From: Companilactobacillus jidongensis
GTDB taxonomy: Bacteria; Bacillota; Bacilli; Lactobacillales; Lactobacillaceae
Assembly (NCBI RefSeq): GCF_003946575.1
Contig: NZ_RHOP01000012.1
Coordinates: forward strand, 16,042 to 80,041
Length of the DNA stretch: 64,000 nt
Reading direction: 5' to 3'
Positions 18,914 to 25,289 of the stretch are shown here, one piece after another (within the stretch, counting starts at the first letter, position 1; the number at the start of each line of letters is the position of its first letter). The notes under the pieces were generated by a model. That model did no database searches. It saw only the letters and a program-made list of their open reading frames with translations, and had not been told where the DNA came from. Both the position numbers and the translations under genes were made by a program.

Positions 18914-19182
18914 ATGATCTCCAAAGAGTAGCCAACCTTATAGTTAAAATGCCGATTGGTATCAAGTATCGATTAATTAGTGGTGAATACAAAAAGATAA
19001 AAATTGATAAAGATAGTTATCAAGATGTTACAGCTGATTTAGTCAGTTATGAGAGCGCTAAGACGTTGATTCAGAAGTCTATTGACGAAATTGATACATC
19101 AGACAGTATCAGTGATTCAGTAGTATCTGACAAAATCGATTCACTGACAACTGAATTAACCACTCAAACAGCAGCATCTTAA
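18910..19182 (+). CDS. Small tail protein with shared C-terminal tag
   Basis: 90 aa; overlaps the BppU-like gene by ATGA, so translation is coupled. The sequence is acidic and helical with C-terminal TSDSISDSVVSDKIDSL, the third copy of the tag seen in the two previous proteins. Function unknown; position suggests a baseplate component or adaptor. Confidence 0.65.
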   Translation: MNDLQRVANLIVKMPIGIKYRLISGEYKKIKIDKDSYQDVTADLVSYESAKTLIQKSIDEIDTSDSISDSVVSDKIDSLTTELTTQTAAS

Positions 19183-19202
19183 ATAATAGGAGGTAGATAA
19201 AT

Positions 19203-20405
19203 ATGGCAGAAAACTGGTTAACAAAAGTAGCTAGAATTGCAATTCGAGCTGCACAAGGTTTGACATGGACCGATAAGAACAATGAAGTTCAAGTTGCTAA
19301 ACCTGAAGGGAAATCGAATTTGATTAATATTCAAAAGATTGTTGATGGAATTGGTAATGGTGGCGGAGACACAGGCGGTGGCGACAATCCTGACCATCCG
19401 TCAGCTGGTGCTGATTATTACGCAGGTAGTTTGGCCGATGGTGAAATCACAGAGAGAGAATTATTGTGGCAAGGCAAGTCTGATCCGACTAAGACTACTA
19501 ACGTTACATTGTTGAAGGATGTCGGAGCTAAATTTAATTCAGGAGGCGATGGTGCTTTTATCCTTGTCCATTTGTTAAAAACGGTCATGACTGCTGGAGT
19601 TAAAGGCGCTACGTCAGAGGTTAAATTGAATTATGACGTTAACAATGTTGCTAAAGACGGATATTTCACTACTACATCATGCTATCCGATTTACATTCAT
19701 GCATCTGATTTAGCAACTCATCAAGAGTTAGTTGTTCCGTTGAATGGTATTGGCGAGAATTTGAGTGGTGTTAATGTCAAAGCACCAGAATTGCATATTA
19801 AATATAATGATGATAAGACTATCGACATAACTAGTGTTACAGGATATGACAATGATGGTGCAGAATCTGGTGCAACTGGTGCTAACTATGATGTTGTTTC
19901 CGATTTGATTACAACCTTTTCAACTCAAAATGCGATTGCACAATTACCATCATCAATTAACTTTTTTACGGGATTGTCTAATGATGATATTCCATTGTCC
20001 GGAGTATCGGAATATTATGAAAATTCAATGGATGGATTAGAAGTATTTTTTGATGATTATATGTATCAACTTGGAGATAATAATCGGGCACTCAGAACAT
20101 ATTTTGACGTTGTCCCTTCTTTTAGAATTCCAAAAGAGCAATTAGTTATTGGAAATACAATAAATGTCCCATTCAATCAATGGAAAACAGGTTCAACAGT
20201 CGAATGGTGGGATAAGGAAAATTCTGGTGGTTGGACTGATAGAGGGCATTCATATCCGCAAAAGGGAAAGAAGAACGGACAGTTTTATGTAAAGATTATG
20301 GATAAATCTATAAATGTCTATTGTTCAAGGTTCACAATTGATACTTTGGGTAATTTATTTGAATATATTGCTAAGGTTGACAAAGTTACACCATATAAAA
20401 TATAA
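19203..20405 (+). CDS. Putative receptor-binding / tail fibre protein
   Basis: 400 aa. The N-terminus (about 1-50) forms a compact attachment segment followed by a Gly/Asp linker (GNGGGDTGGGDNPDHP, about 56-71), then a large beta-rich C-terminal domain with many Asn/Asp/Thr residues. The layout matches lactobacillar receptor-binding proteins placed after BppU. No specific family or enzymatic motif is seen. Ribosome site TAGGAGGTAGATAAAT. Confidence 0.6.
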   Translation: MAENWLTKVARIAIRAAQGLTWTDKNNEVQVAKPEGKSNLINIQKIVDGIGNGGGDTGGGDNPDHPSAGADYYAGSLADGEITERELLWQGKSDPTKTTNVTLLKDVGAKFNSGGDGAFILVHLLKTVMTAGVKGATSEVKLNYDVNNVAKDGYFTTTSCYPIYIHASDLATHQELVVPLNGIGENLSGVNVKAPELHIKYNDDKTIDITSVTGYDNDGAESGATGANYDVVSDLITTFSTQNAIAQLPSSINFFTGLSNDDIPLSGVSEYYENSMDGLEVFFDDYMYQLGDNNRALRTYFDVVPSFRIPKEQLVIGNTINVPFNQWKTGSTVEWWDKENSGGWTDRGHSYPQKGKKNGQFYVKIMDKSINVYCSRFTIDTLGNLFEYIAKVDKVTPYKI

Positions 20406-20422
20406 AAATTAGGAGGTAGGAT

Positions 20423-20851
20423 ATGAAAATTTCATTAGAATTAGATGACAATCGAAGCATCATTGGTATCAATAATACCAATGAAAATGCTGCGGAAGCA
20501 CAATCCAAATATGATGGCTGGACACTAGTTGAAAGTGATCCAGCCTTTTCTATCGATAATATGTATTTGTGGACAGTTAGAGATTCGGATAATATTCTGG
20601 TTCATTCAGCAACAAATATGACGCCAGCAGAGGAATCGCAACAAAATTTCACAGCGTTAACTATGCAAAATTTAGCAACATCTAAGTCAGTCAAAGAAGT
20701 CCAATCAGGTGTTACAGCCCTGACTCAAGCACAATTAGCTGATGCTCAAGATAAAGCTGATCTAAAGAACGGAATGACTGAATTAACTAAGCAATTTGCA
20801 GCAATGCAATTACAATTAGCAACATCAACTAAAACTACGGAGGCAGAATAA
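20423..20851 (+). CDS. DUF2977-like tail protein
   Basis: 142 aa. The N-terminal 55 residues (MKISLELDDNRSIIGI... 'YDGWTLVESDPAF') match the short beta domain I associate with DUF2977 proteins that precede XkdX genes. The rest is an Ala/Gln-rich helix. The next gene starts at the last base of its stop codon. Confidence 0.68.
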   Translation: MKISLELDDNRSIIGINNTNENAAEAQSKYDGWTLVESDPAFSIDNMYLWTVRDSDNILVHSATNMTPAEESQQNFTALTMQNLATSKSVKEVQSGVTALTQAQLADAQDKADLKNGMTELTKQFAAMQLQLATSTKTTEAE

Positions 20852-20982
20852 TGGTTAATTTATTAAAGATGGAAATAGGTTGGGGAACACTTAAAGCAGA
20901 AGATATCGTAGGCTATGTTCCTATTGTTATTTCAAAAGATGATTACAAAGAGATCACTGGAGAAGATTACGTTGCTAGCTAG
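20851..20982 (+). CDS. XkdX family protein
   Basis: 43 aa, found by reading the sequence. It shows the full XkdX pattern: N-terminal amphipathic 'LLKMEIGWGTLKAEDI', then VGYVPIVISKDDYKEITG and the terminal EDYVAS. It follows GGAGGCAGAATA and overlaps the previous stop by one base. These short proteins are a hallmark of the end of the tail module in Firmicutes siphophages; exact role unknown. Confidence 0.85.
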   Translation: MVNLLKMEIGWGTLKAEDIVGYVPIVISKDDYKEITGEDYVAS

Positions 20983-21003
20983 TCGAGAGACTAGCTTTTT
21001 TTA
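20977..21003 (+). terminator. Intrinsic terminator at end of tail module
   Basis: AGCTAGTC, loop GAGA, GACTAGCT followed by a T-run. The stem overlaps the XkdX stop codon and separates tail genes from lysis genes. Confidence 0.85.
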
Positions 21004-21024
21004 TGCATAGAAAGAGGGTGAATT

Positions 21025-21330
21025 ATGCCACCACATTTTTTAATAATTCATACAATCGAAGATGCTGCTAGTGCTATTTCGATTATTGTGGCAATAGGGA
21101 CAGCACTGGTATGGGTATTTAATAGATTAGTAATCAAGCCATTATCAGATTCTATGAATCGATTATCTGATGAAATCAAGGATTTCAAGTCTGATTCTAA
21201 ATTTGAGCATGATGAATTTAGGGGACATCTTGAAGAGCTTGACACTAAGATCCATGAGCATGATGAAGATATTATTTCATTGCAAGAGAAGGTCCATACA
21301 CTATTTAATAAGGGAGATAAATATGAATAA
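21025..21330 (+). CDS. Phage membrane protein with C-terminal coiled coil
   Basis: 101 aa. One membrane helix (about residues 14-36) is followed by a charged heptad-like helix (41-95) rich in Glu, Asp and His. It immediately precedes the holin and overlaps it by 8 bases. It may be a holin partner or a lysis-timing protein, but no family is recognised. Confidence 0.65.
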   Translation: MPPHFLIIHTIEDAASAISIIVAIGTALVWVFNRLVIKPLSDSMNRLSDEIKDFKSDSKFEHDEFRGHLEELDTKIHEHDEDIISLQEKVHTLFNKGDKYE

Positions 21331-21547
21331 AAAATTATCATTAGATGTTCACTCAACGGTTTGGTGGGTATCAATTGTTTCGTTGATTGGTGTACTAGCT
21401 CAACAGGTTGGACATTTGTTTGGTTGGGAGATCACTGGCGAGCAATTGAATCAAATCATGGCAATTGTTAATACGATTTTATCAATTGGCGGTGCGTTAG
21501 GGCTTGTTTATGACACGTCTAAGAAAGAGGATACGGAGGATAAGTAA
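21323..21547 (+). CDS. Holin, phi LC3-type
   Basis: 74 aa. The ATG at 21323 after AAGGGAGATAAAT is chosen; longer upstream starts lie in the previous gene. Two membrane helices (about 11-29 and 36-58) with the phiLC3-like 'WEITGEQLNQIMAIVNTIL' and 'GGALGLVYD' segments, and a charged C-terminus (TSKKEDTEDK). It forms membrane lesions that collapse the proton motive force and trigger lysis. One-base overlap with the endolysin start. Confidence 0.86.
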   Translation: MNKKLSLDVHSTVWWVSIVSLIGVLAQQVGHLFGWEITGEQLNQIMAIVNTILSIGGALGLVYDTSKKEDTEDK

Positions 21548-22671
21548 TGAAACGTAAATTAGTTTATATTGTAAGTCTGCTGCTGGCAGGCTTATTTTTT
21601 TTCGGTAATCAAGTTGATGCAGCTAATACCGATATGGTTGATGTATCTAATCACAATGGGTATATGACTGCATCGAACTTTGTTGATATGCGCAACAATT
21701 ACGGTGTTAAATCTGTTGTAACTAAAATCAGTGAGGGTACTTATTATCACGACTATACGGCAGCTAATAACATCTCAACTGCTCAAGCAGCAGGATTGTA
21801 TATTAATGGATATCACTACGCTAAATATAAGACTGAGGCTCAAGCCATTGCGGAAGCTGACTATGCTGGTACCTTGGCTAAACAAGATGGATTGCCGGTA
21901 GGTGCGGTATTGGTAGCTGACGTTGAAGATGGATCACAAGAAGGAATCACAAGAAGTCAGATGGATGCTAATAATGCTGCATTTATGAATCAAATTGCTA
22001 AATATGGATATCGTAGTGATGTCTATACGATGGGTTCCTGGATCAACAATAAGTTTCATGTTAAAGATGGAACTGGTTGGGTAGCAAGTTATCCTTATAA
22101 TGCTGCAGGTAAGAATTGGTATTCTGCTAATAATGGTTGGCAGTGGGGAAGTACCTATCAATTCCAGGGTAGCTATGGGAATTTTGATGTATCTCAACTC
22201 TATACGAATTTCTATACTGCTGATCAAACAGCACAAGTTGATCCACGTGCATCAATTAGTAATGTTGTTTCAGTTAAGGGAAATGACTATAAAGCATATG
22301 CAACATTTAATAGTAGAGGAATGGCCAATATTGGAACAAATGTCATTTCTGGGTCGGATTGGATTTCAGCAAGTATCATCGCTGTGAATGACCGACCTTA
22401 CTACGTAATTGGCGTTGACACGTTGATTCCACAGGCAAGTACGACCTTCAAGGATAAGCTAGTCATCAACTATCGATCTGATTATGGTGTTAATGCTTAT
22501 AACTCAAAAGGACAAGTTATCAAAGATTCTAATCAAACGTTCAAAGGTGGTAGTGAGTGGAAGACTTCAGATAAGTTGACCAATGTTCCTAACATTGGAT
22601 TGTGTTACAAGGTTGCTACCGATATGTATGTTCCTATTCAATATGCTCAGGGATCAGGTTTTAATGGTTAA
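21547..22671 (+). CDS. Endolysin: secreted GH25 muramidase with two wall-binding modules
   Basis: 374 aa. Residues 1-25 form a classic signal peptide ending VDA/AN. A GH25 lysozyme domain follows (about 28-225) with the acidic active-site signatures 'MVDVSNHNG', 'VVTKISEGT' and 'VLVADVEDGS'. The C-terminal 140 residues hold two SLAP-like repeats (about 235-300 and 305-368) for wall attachment. A signal-bearing endolysin can leave through Sec and be activated when the holin depolarises the membrane. The gene is intact. Confidence 0.9.
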   Translation: MKRKLVYIVSLLLAGLFFFGNQVDAANTDMVDVSNHNGYMTASNFVDMRNNYGVKSVVTKISEGTYYHDYTAANNISTAQAAGLYINGYHYAKYKTEAQAIAEADYAGTLAKQDGLPVGAVLVADVEDGSQEGITRSQMDANNAAFMNQIAKYGYRSDVYTMGSWINNKFHVKDGTGWVASYPYNAAGKNWYSANNGWQWGSTYQFQGSYGNFDVSQLYTNFYTADQTAQVDPRASISNVVSVKGNDYKAYATFNSRGMANIGTNVISGSDWISASIIAVNDRPYYVIGVDTLIPQASTTFKDKLVINYRSDYGVNAYNSKGQVIKDSNQTFKGGSEWKTSDKLTNVPNIGLCYKVATDMYVPIQYAQGSGFNG

Positions 22672-23031
22672 TGATATTTAAATATTCAAATATGCTAAAT
22701 TGCTAGTATCAAATTTTTGCTCTAGTTGGTATATTAATTAGGCCTTCTATTTCTTATCTTACTCAATATCTATAAAAAACAGTGGTTTTCCATTCTGAAG
22801 GCAAAAAAGATCAACATCATTTATTTGGTGTTGATCTTTTTTATTTTACAAATAATTGTTATTATTTGCTAAATTAATTTGTAGAAGTGGTGGCAACATA
22901 AGAAAAACTATATTGTCAAATCACTGATATACCGGTAAATAATGACACATATAGATGTAAATATTACTAATAGTTTTTTGTTATTAATTGTGCAAATAGT
23001 TGCGTATGATGTTATACTTTTGTTGTACAAA
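22672..23031. other. Gene-free stretch downstream of endolysin
   Basis: About 360 bases, AT-rich. Contains only the terminator at 22803-22842 and the plus-strand promoter of the antisense RNA near 22988-23018. No supported coding sequence. Confidence 0.6.
22803..22842. terminator. Bidirectional terminator after endolysin
   Basis: AAAAAAGATCAACA, 12-base loop, TGTTGATCTTTTTT. The stem is A/T-flanked on both sides and could end transcripts from either direction. Confidence 0.8.
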
Positions 23032-23145
23032 AAAAGAGAAACGACTGTAACGTTTCTCTTTTGTAATTAGTTGTTTGAACAATGATAGCTTATTTTTATT
23101 TATTGTGGTGGTTTAACTTGGCAGAGTTAAATCACTATTTTTTTG
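23025..23145 (+). ncRNA. Candidate antisense RNA of type I toxin-antitoxin locus 1
   Basis: An extended -10 box (TGTTATACT, 23010-23018) on the plus strand would start a roughly 120-base RNA. It ends at a good terminator (stem GTGGTTTAACT/AGTTAAATCAC, 23108-23135, then T-run). The RNA is fully complementary to the 3' untranslated part of the minus-strand toxin mRNA, the usual layout of a type I antitoxin. Exact ends are inferred. Confidence 0.5.
23032..23062 (-). terminator. Terminator of type I toxin mRNA
   Basis: AAAAGAGAAACG, 7-base loop, CGTTTCTCTTTT; on the minus strand the stem is followed by seven T. It lies about 100 bases beyond the toxin stop codon. Confidence 0.78.
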
Positions 23146-23275
23146 AATCTAGACCGTTGATTGCTACAGCTAATCCAATTAGATTGATGATTAATTCACC
23201 AAATTGAATCAAGAGCTGTAGAGTATCGTGTACGCTTATGGTAATCCTTTCCGATAATGATGATTTATTATTCAA
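23135..23275 (-). CDS. Putative holin-like type I toxin (46 aa)
   Basis: Small peptide starting at TTG 23275 with AAGGGGTGATTATTA upstream. The sequence 'TISVHDTLQLLIQFGELIIN' followed by LIGLAVAINGLDSKK matches the pattern of small 'putative holin-like toxin' peptides in lactobacilli (SxxxxLxLxxxFGxxxxxL...KK): one membrane helix and a basic end. A convergent antisense RNA and shared 3' region support a toxin-antitoxin locus. Its position in a prophage after the lysis genes suggests a lysogenic-conversion or maintenance role. Confidence 0.65.
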   Translation of the reverse strand: MNNKSSLSERITISVHDTLQLLIQFGELIINLIGLAVAINGLDSKK

Positions 23276-23476
23276 TAATAATCACCCCTTATAGTCCAAT
23301 TTACCATTGCTTCAAACAATAAATATATTATACATTTTCATACGTGAATGATATATACATAGCTTTATGTGAAACTCAGAGCAAACGGGTGTAAGTACTG
23401 GTAAACATGACATTAAGGGTATTATTTTTTTTTTAGGAATTAGCTTATTTTTAGTAAGATTATGATTTAACGTCGT

Positions 23477-23692
23477 TTAATCTTTAAGTTCATCTATTCT
23501 TTTATTAACCATTTCTTGTATTTCAATTAAGTCATTAAGGTATTCATCATAATTTGTAGCGTCTGGTTTAGGATCCTTAGAAATAAAGCTTTTAGCTCTA
23601 GCCTTGTGTCTCAAATATCCCAGACGAACCTTATTATTCTCGTCCCATTTTTTGTTGGCTTTGATACGTGCTTCAGTTAACTTTTCTGTCAT
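23477..23692 (-). CDS. Small basic phage-associated protein, unknown
   Basis: 71 aa with strong ribosome site TTAGGAGGAAAATT. Opens MTEKLTEARIKANKKWDENN followed by a RxxYLRHKARAKSFI-like stretch, a layout I have seen in many short Firmicutes proteins near prophages and plasmids (possibly ribbon-helix-helix-like). The C-terminus is acidic and helical. Function unknown; a regulatory role would be speculation. Confidence 0.6.
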   Translation of the reverse strand: MTEKLTEARIKANKKWDENNKVRLGYLRHKARAKSFISKDPKPDATNYDEYLNDLIEIQEMVNKRIDELKD

Positions 23693-23834
23693 AATTTTCC
23701 TCCTAAATTAAATTCCATAATTTTAATATTATGGAAATGGATGTAATTATTATAAGAATGATCAATAATATTTGAAGTATCCTCTTAGTAGTAAATTTCA
23801 TAATATCAGAGTAAAGGCATGTTATAATTTGGAT

Positions 23835-23905
23835 ACACAAAGCAAGAGGCTTTGCCTCTTACCTTAGTGTCATTACTTGAGCCTTGATGTAATATCAAGT
23901 ATGTG
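23835..23905 (+). ncRNA. Candidate antisense RNA of type I toxin-antitoxin locus 2
   Basis: A plus-strand extended -10 box TGTTATAAT (23820-23828) points towards the minus-strand small toxin gene. The transcript would begin near 23835 and contain the hairpin AAGAGGC-TTT-GCCTCTT (23844-23860), overlapping the toxin mRNA 3' end. The RNA's own end is not clear; the right limit given is a guess. Confidence 0.35.
23844..23860 (-). terminator. Hairpin ending toxin 2 transcript
   Basis: AAGAGGC, loop TTT/AAA, GCCTCTT. On the minus strand it is followed by GCTTTG, a weak T-tract. It lies 13 bases after the toxin 2 stop codon. Confidence 0.5.
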
Positions 23906-23992
23906 GTCTATGATTTCCAGGATTACTGCAATTAATCCTAATTTGACTAACAACTTATTTTCATCATGGCTTTTTTGGTGCTTGCCTTTCAC
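23873..23992 (-). CDS. Candidate Fst-like type I toxin peptide (39-42 aa)
   Basis: A small ORF too short for routine calling. Start GTG 23992 has AGAGGAG nine bases upstream; an ATG at 24001 is also in frame but sits directly on that site. The peptide ends with the hydrophobic helix 'LGLIAVILEIIDHILDITSR' and a basic tail, similar in shape to Fst/Par toxins ('VLEMISRVLD'). A consensus promoter with an inverted repeat lies upstream and an opposing promoter lies downstream. Confidence 0.5.
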   Translation of the reverse strand: MKGKHQKSHDENKLLVKLGLIAVILEIIDHILDITSRLK

Positions 23993-24019
23993 TCTTGCCA
24001 TCTCCTCTCTACACTTATT

Positions 24020-24048
24020 ATAATACACTGGTAACAGTGTATAGTCAA
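24020..24048 (-). promoter_or_regulatory. Promoter with embedded palindromic operator
   Basis: Minus strand TTGACT, 17-base spacer, TATTAT. The spacer and -10 contain the inverted repeat ATACACTG-TTAC-CAGTGTAT (24023-24042). A dyad placed between -35 and -10 is typical of repressor-controlled promoters. It would drive toxin 2; the repressor is not identified here. Confidence 0.7.
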
Positions 24049-24121
24049 GGAAAATATCAATATAAATGCTGTTTTATCAGTATTTGTATATAGTTGAATA
24101 TAAATTTAAAGAGGTAATCTT

Positions 24122-24340
24122 ATGAATATAAAACAACTTAAAAAGAAGTATCAAGATCTATATGACGCTGCTGATACTGAGTGTTCTAGAATATCTAAGA
24201 AACAAAAGAATGGTGATATACCAGTTCATATGGCAGCTGCTGAAATGTTTACTGTTATGGCTCAAAAGAATATGTATTTTGATTTCCTTTCAGATTTAGA
24301 TGATTTAGAATTGGATAATAAAAAAACACAGAAATCATAA
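24122..24340 (+). CDS. Small helical phage-end protein, unknown
   Basis: 72 aa, ribosome site AAAGAGGTAATCTT. Charged, helical, with Lys-rich start (MNIKQLKKKYQDLYDAAD) and acidic end. It is the last gene before the likely prophage boundary. No family recognised. Confidence 0.55.
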   Translation: MNIKQLKKKYQDLYDAADTECSRISKKQKNGDIPVHMAAAEMFTVMAQKNMYFDFLSDLDDLELDNKKTQKS

Positions 24341-24515
24341 GATTCCTGTGCAATAAATTTATTTAAAAAGTGTGACGTGTTTTTTCCTATTATATGTGAG
24401 CTTCTAAAATGGCACACTTTTGGCACATCGAACGGCCTTAGCCATACAGCACCAACGATGGTTTACCCCGATCACCGGTATTACAAGAGTATAACTCTTA
24501 AATAGTCGAAATTAT

Positions 24516-24556
24516 AAAAGTCAGAACACTGATATATCAGTGTTCTGACTTTTTGG
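24516..24556. terminator. Strong bidirectional terminator
   Basis: A perfect 19+19 base palindrome (AAAAGTCAGAACACTGATA and its complement) followed by T-run on the plus strand and preceded by A-run, able to act on both strands. It likely insulates prophage and host transcription. Confidence 0.82.
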
Positions 24557-24647
24557 TTTGTCCTTCAAATGTCGTAAAAAGATATTTTAAGCACTTATTG
24601 GGCACCTTTAACCAGTAACAATCGAACAATCAGATTTATTTTCAAGC

Positions 24648-24734
24648 AAATAAAAAAGCCGCCTGCTGAGAACAGACGACTCGGTATTACATAGTTGTAT
24701 TTACGGGACCAATCCGTAAGTACACTTAAGTATA
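24648..24734 (-). ncRNA. Possible small RNA on minus strand
   Basis: An extended -10 (TGTTATACT on the minus strand, box at 24729-24734) would start an RNA near 24722. It would carry the hairpin TTACGG-ATTGGTC-CCGTAA and end in an imperfect stem followed by six or more T near 24648. No ORF is present. Function unknown; the end hairpin has mismatches, so this is tentative. Confidence 0.3.
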
Positions 24735-24783
24735 ACACATTAATAACGTTTTTCATGTATTAAAAAATAAATGTCGATAACTA

Positions 24784-24814
24784 TTGACTTAAAGTTAACT
24801 TCAAGTGCTTTAAT
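24784..24814 (+). promoter_or_regulatory. MerR-type promoter/operator
   Basis: TTGACT and TTTAAT are separated by 19 bases, and the dyad CTTAAAGTTAACTTCAAG (24788-24805) fills the spacer. This over-long spacing with CTTxAAGTTAACTTxAAG-like dyad is the hallmark of MerR-family activators of the AdhR/NmlR kind, which respond to aldehydes or electrophiles. No MerR gene lies near. Confidence 0.72.
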
Positions 24815-24859
24815 ATTCTGTGTTAGGAAATATAAACTAATTGGAGGAAACTGTATAAT

Positions 24860-25177
24860 ATGAAAAAACAAACTGCAGGACAAGAACAACTTGGAGATTT
24901 CGCACCACAATTTGCTAAATTAAATGATGATGTTTTATTTGGTCAAGTATGGAGCAAGGAAAATGAACTATCAGCACATGACAGATCAATGATTACTATT
25001 GCAAGTATCATTTCTGCTGGAAATTTGGAACAATTAGATGCTCATTTAAGAATTGGTAAGAAGAATGGTATTACAAAGGAAGAGATTGTGGCTGAAATCA
25101 CGCACTTATCATTCTATGCTGGATGGCCTAAGGCTTGGTCAGCATTTAACCGTGCAAAAGAAATTTGGACAGATTAA
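24860..25177 (+). CDS. Carboxymuconolactone decarboxylase-like protein
   Basis: 105 aa, CMD/AhpD-like helical fold: 'DRSMITIASIISAGNLEQLD' and 'HLRIGKKNGITKEEIVAEITHLSFYAGWPKAWSAF' match the gamma-CMD family. The CxxC pair of AhpD peroxidases is absent, so a thiol peroxidase role is unlikely. The gene is single, with a MerR-type promoter upstream and a terminator downstream, which points to an aldehyde/electrophile stress regulon. The true substrate is unknown. Confidence 0.85.
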   Translation: MKKQTAGQEQLGDFAPQFAKLNDDVLFGQVWSKENELSAHDRSMITIASIISAGNLEQLDAHLRIGKKNGITKEEIVAEITHLSFYAGWPKAWSAFNRAKEIWTD

Positions 25178-25191
25178 TATTTATATTATGA

Positions 25192-25224
25192 GGTGGCTTA
25201 ACTTATTGTTAAGTTGCCTTTTTT
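25192..25224 (+). terminator. Terminator after CMD-like gene
   Basis: GGTGGCTTAAC, loop TTATT, GTTAAGTTGCC, then six T. G-T wobble pairs complete the stem. Confidence 0.8.
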
Positions 25225-25289
25225 GTTTCTGCAAATAATCAAGTGCATAGGTTATACTGTAAGAGGTATTTTGATTTTGGAGGAACCTT

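Larger units (their letters stand above)
24341..24780. other. Likely right boundary of the prophage (attR region, unproven)
   Basis: No gene. The last phage-like ORF ends at 24340 and the first clearly host gene starts at 24860. Between them are a relatively GC-rich stretch with the repeat GGCACACTTTTGGCACATCG (24411-24430), a perfect 19-bp terminator palindrome and a possible small RNA. The left attachment site is outside the window, so no core repeat can be shown. The GGCACA repeat resembles DNA near integrase gene ends, but this is a weak hint. Confidence 0.35.

Noticed and set aside
24411..24500. Frame reading KWHTFGTS as an integrase tail
   Set aside because: Only a few residues look right, no upstream integrase domain exists, and other frames are equally open; kept as part of the possible boundary only.
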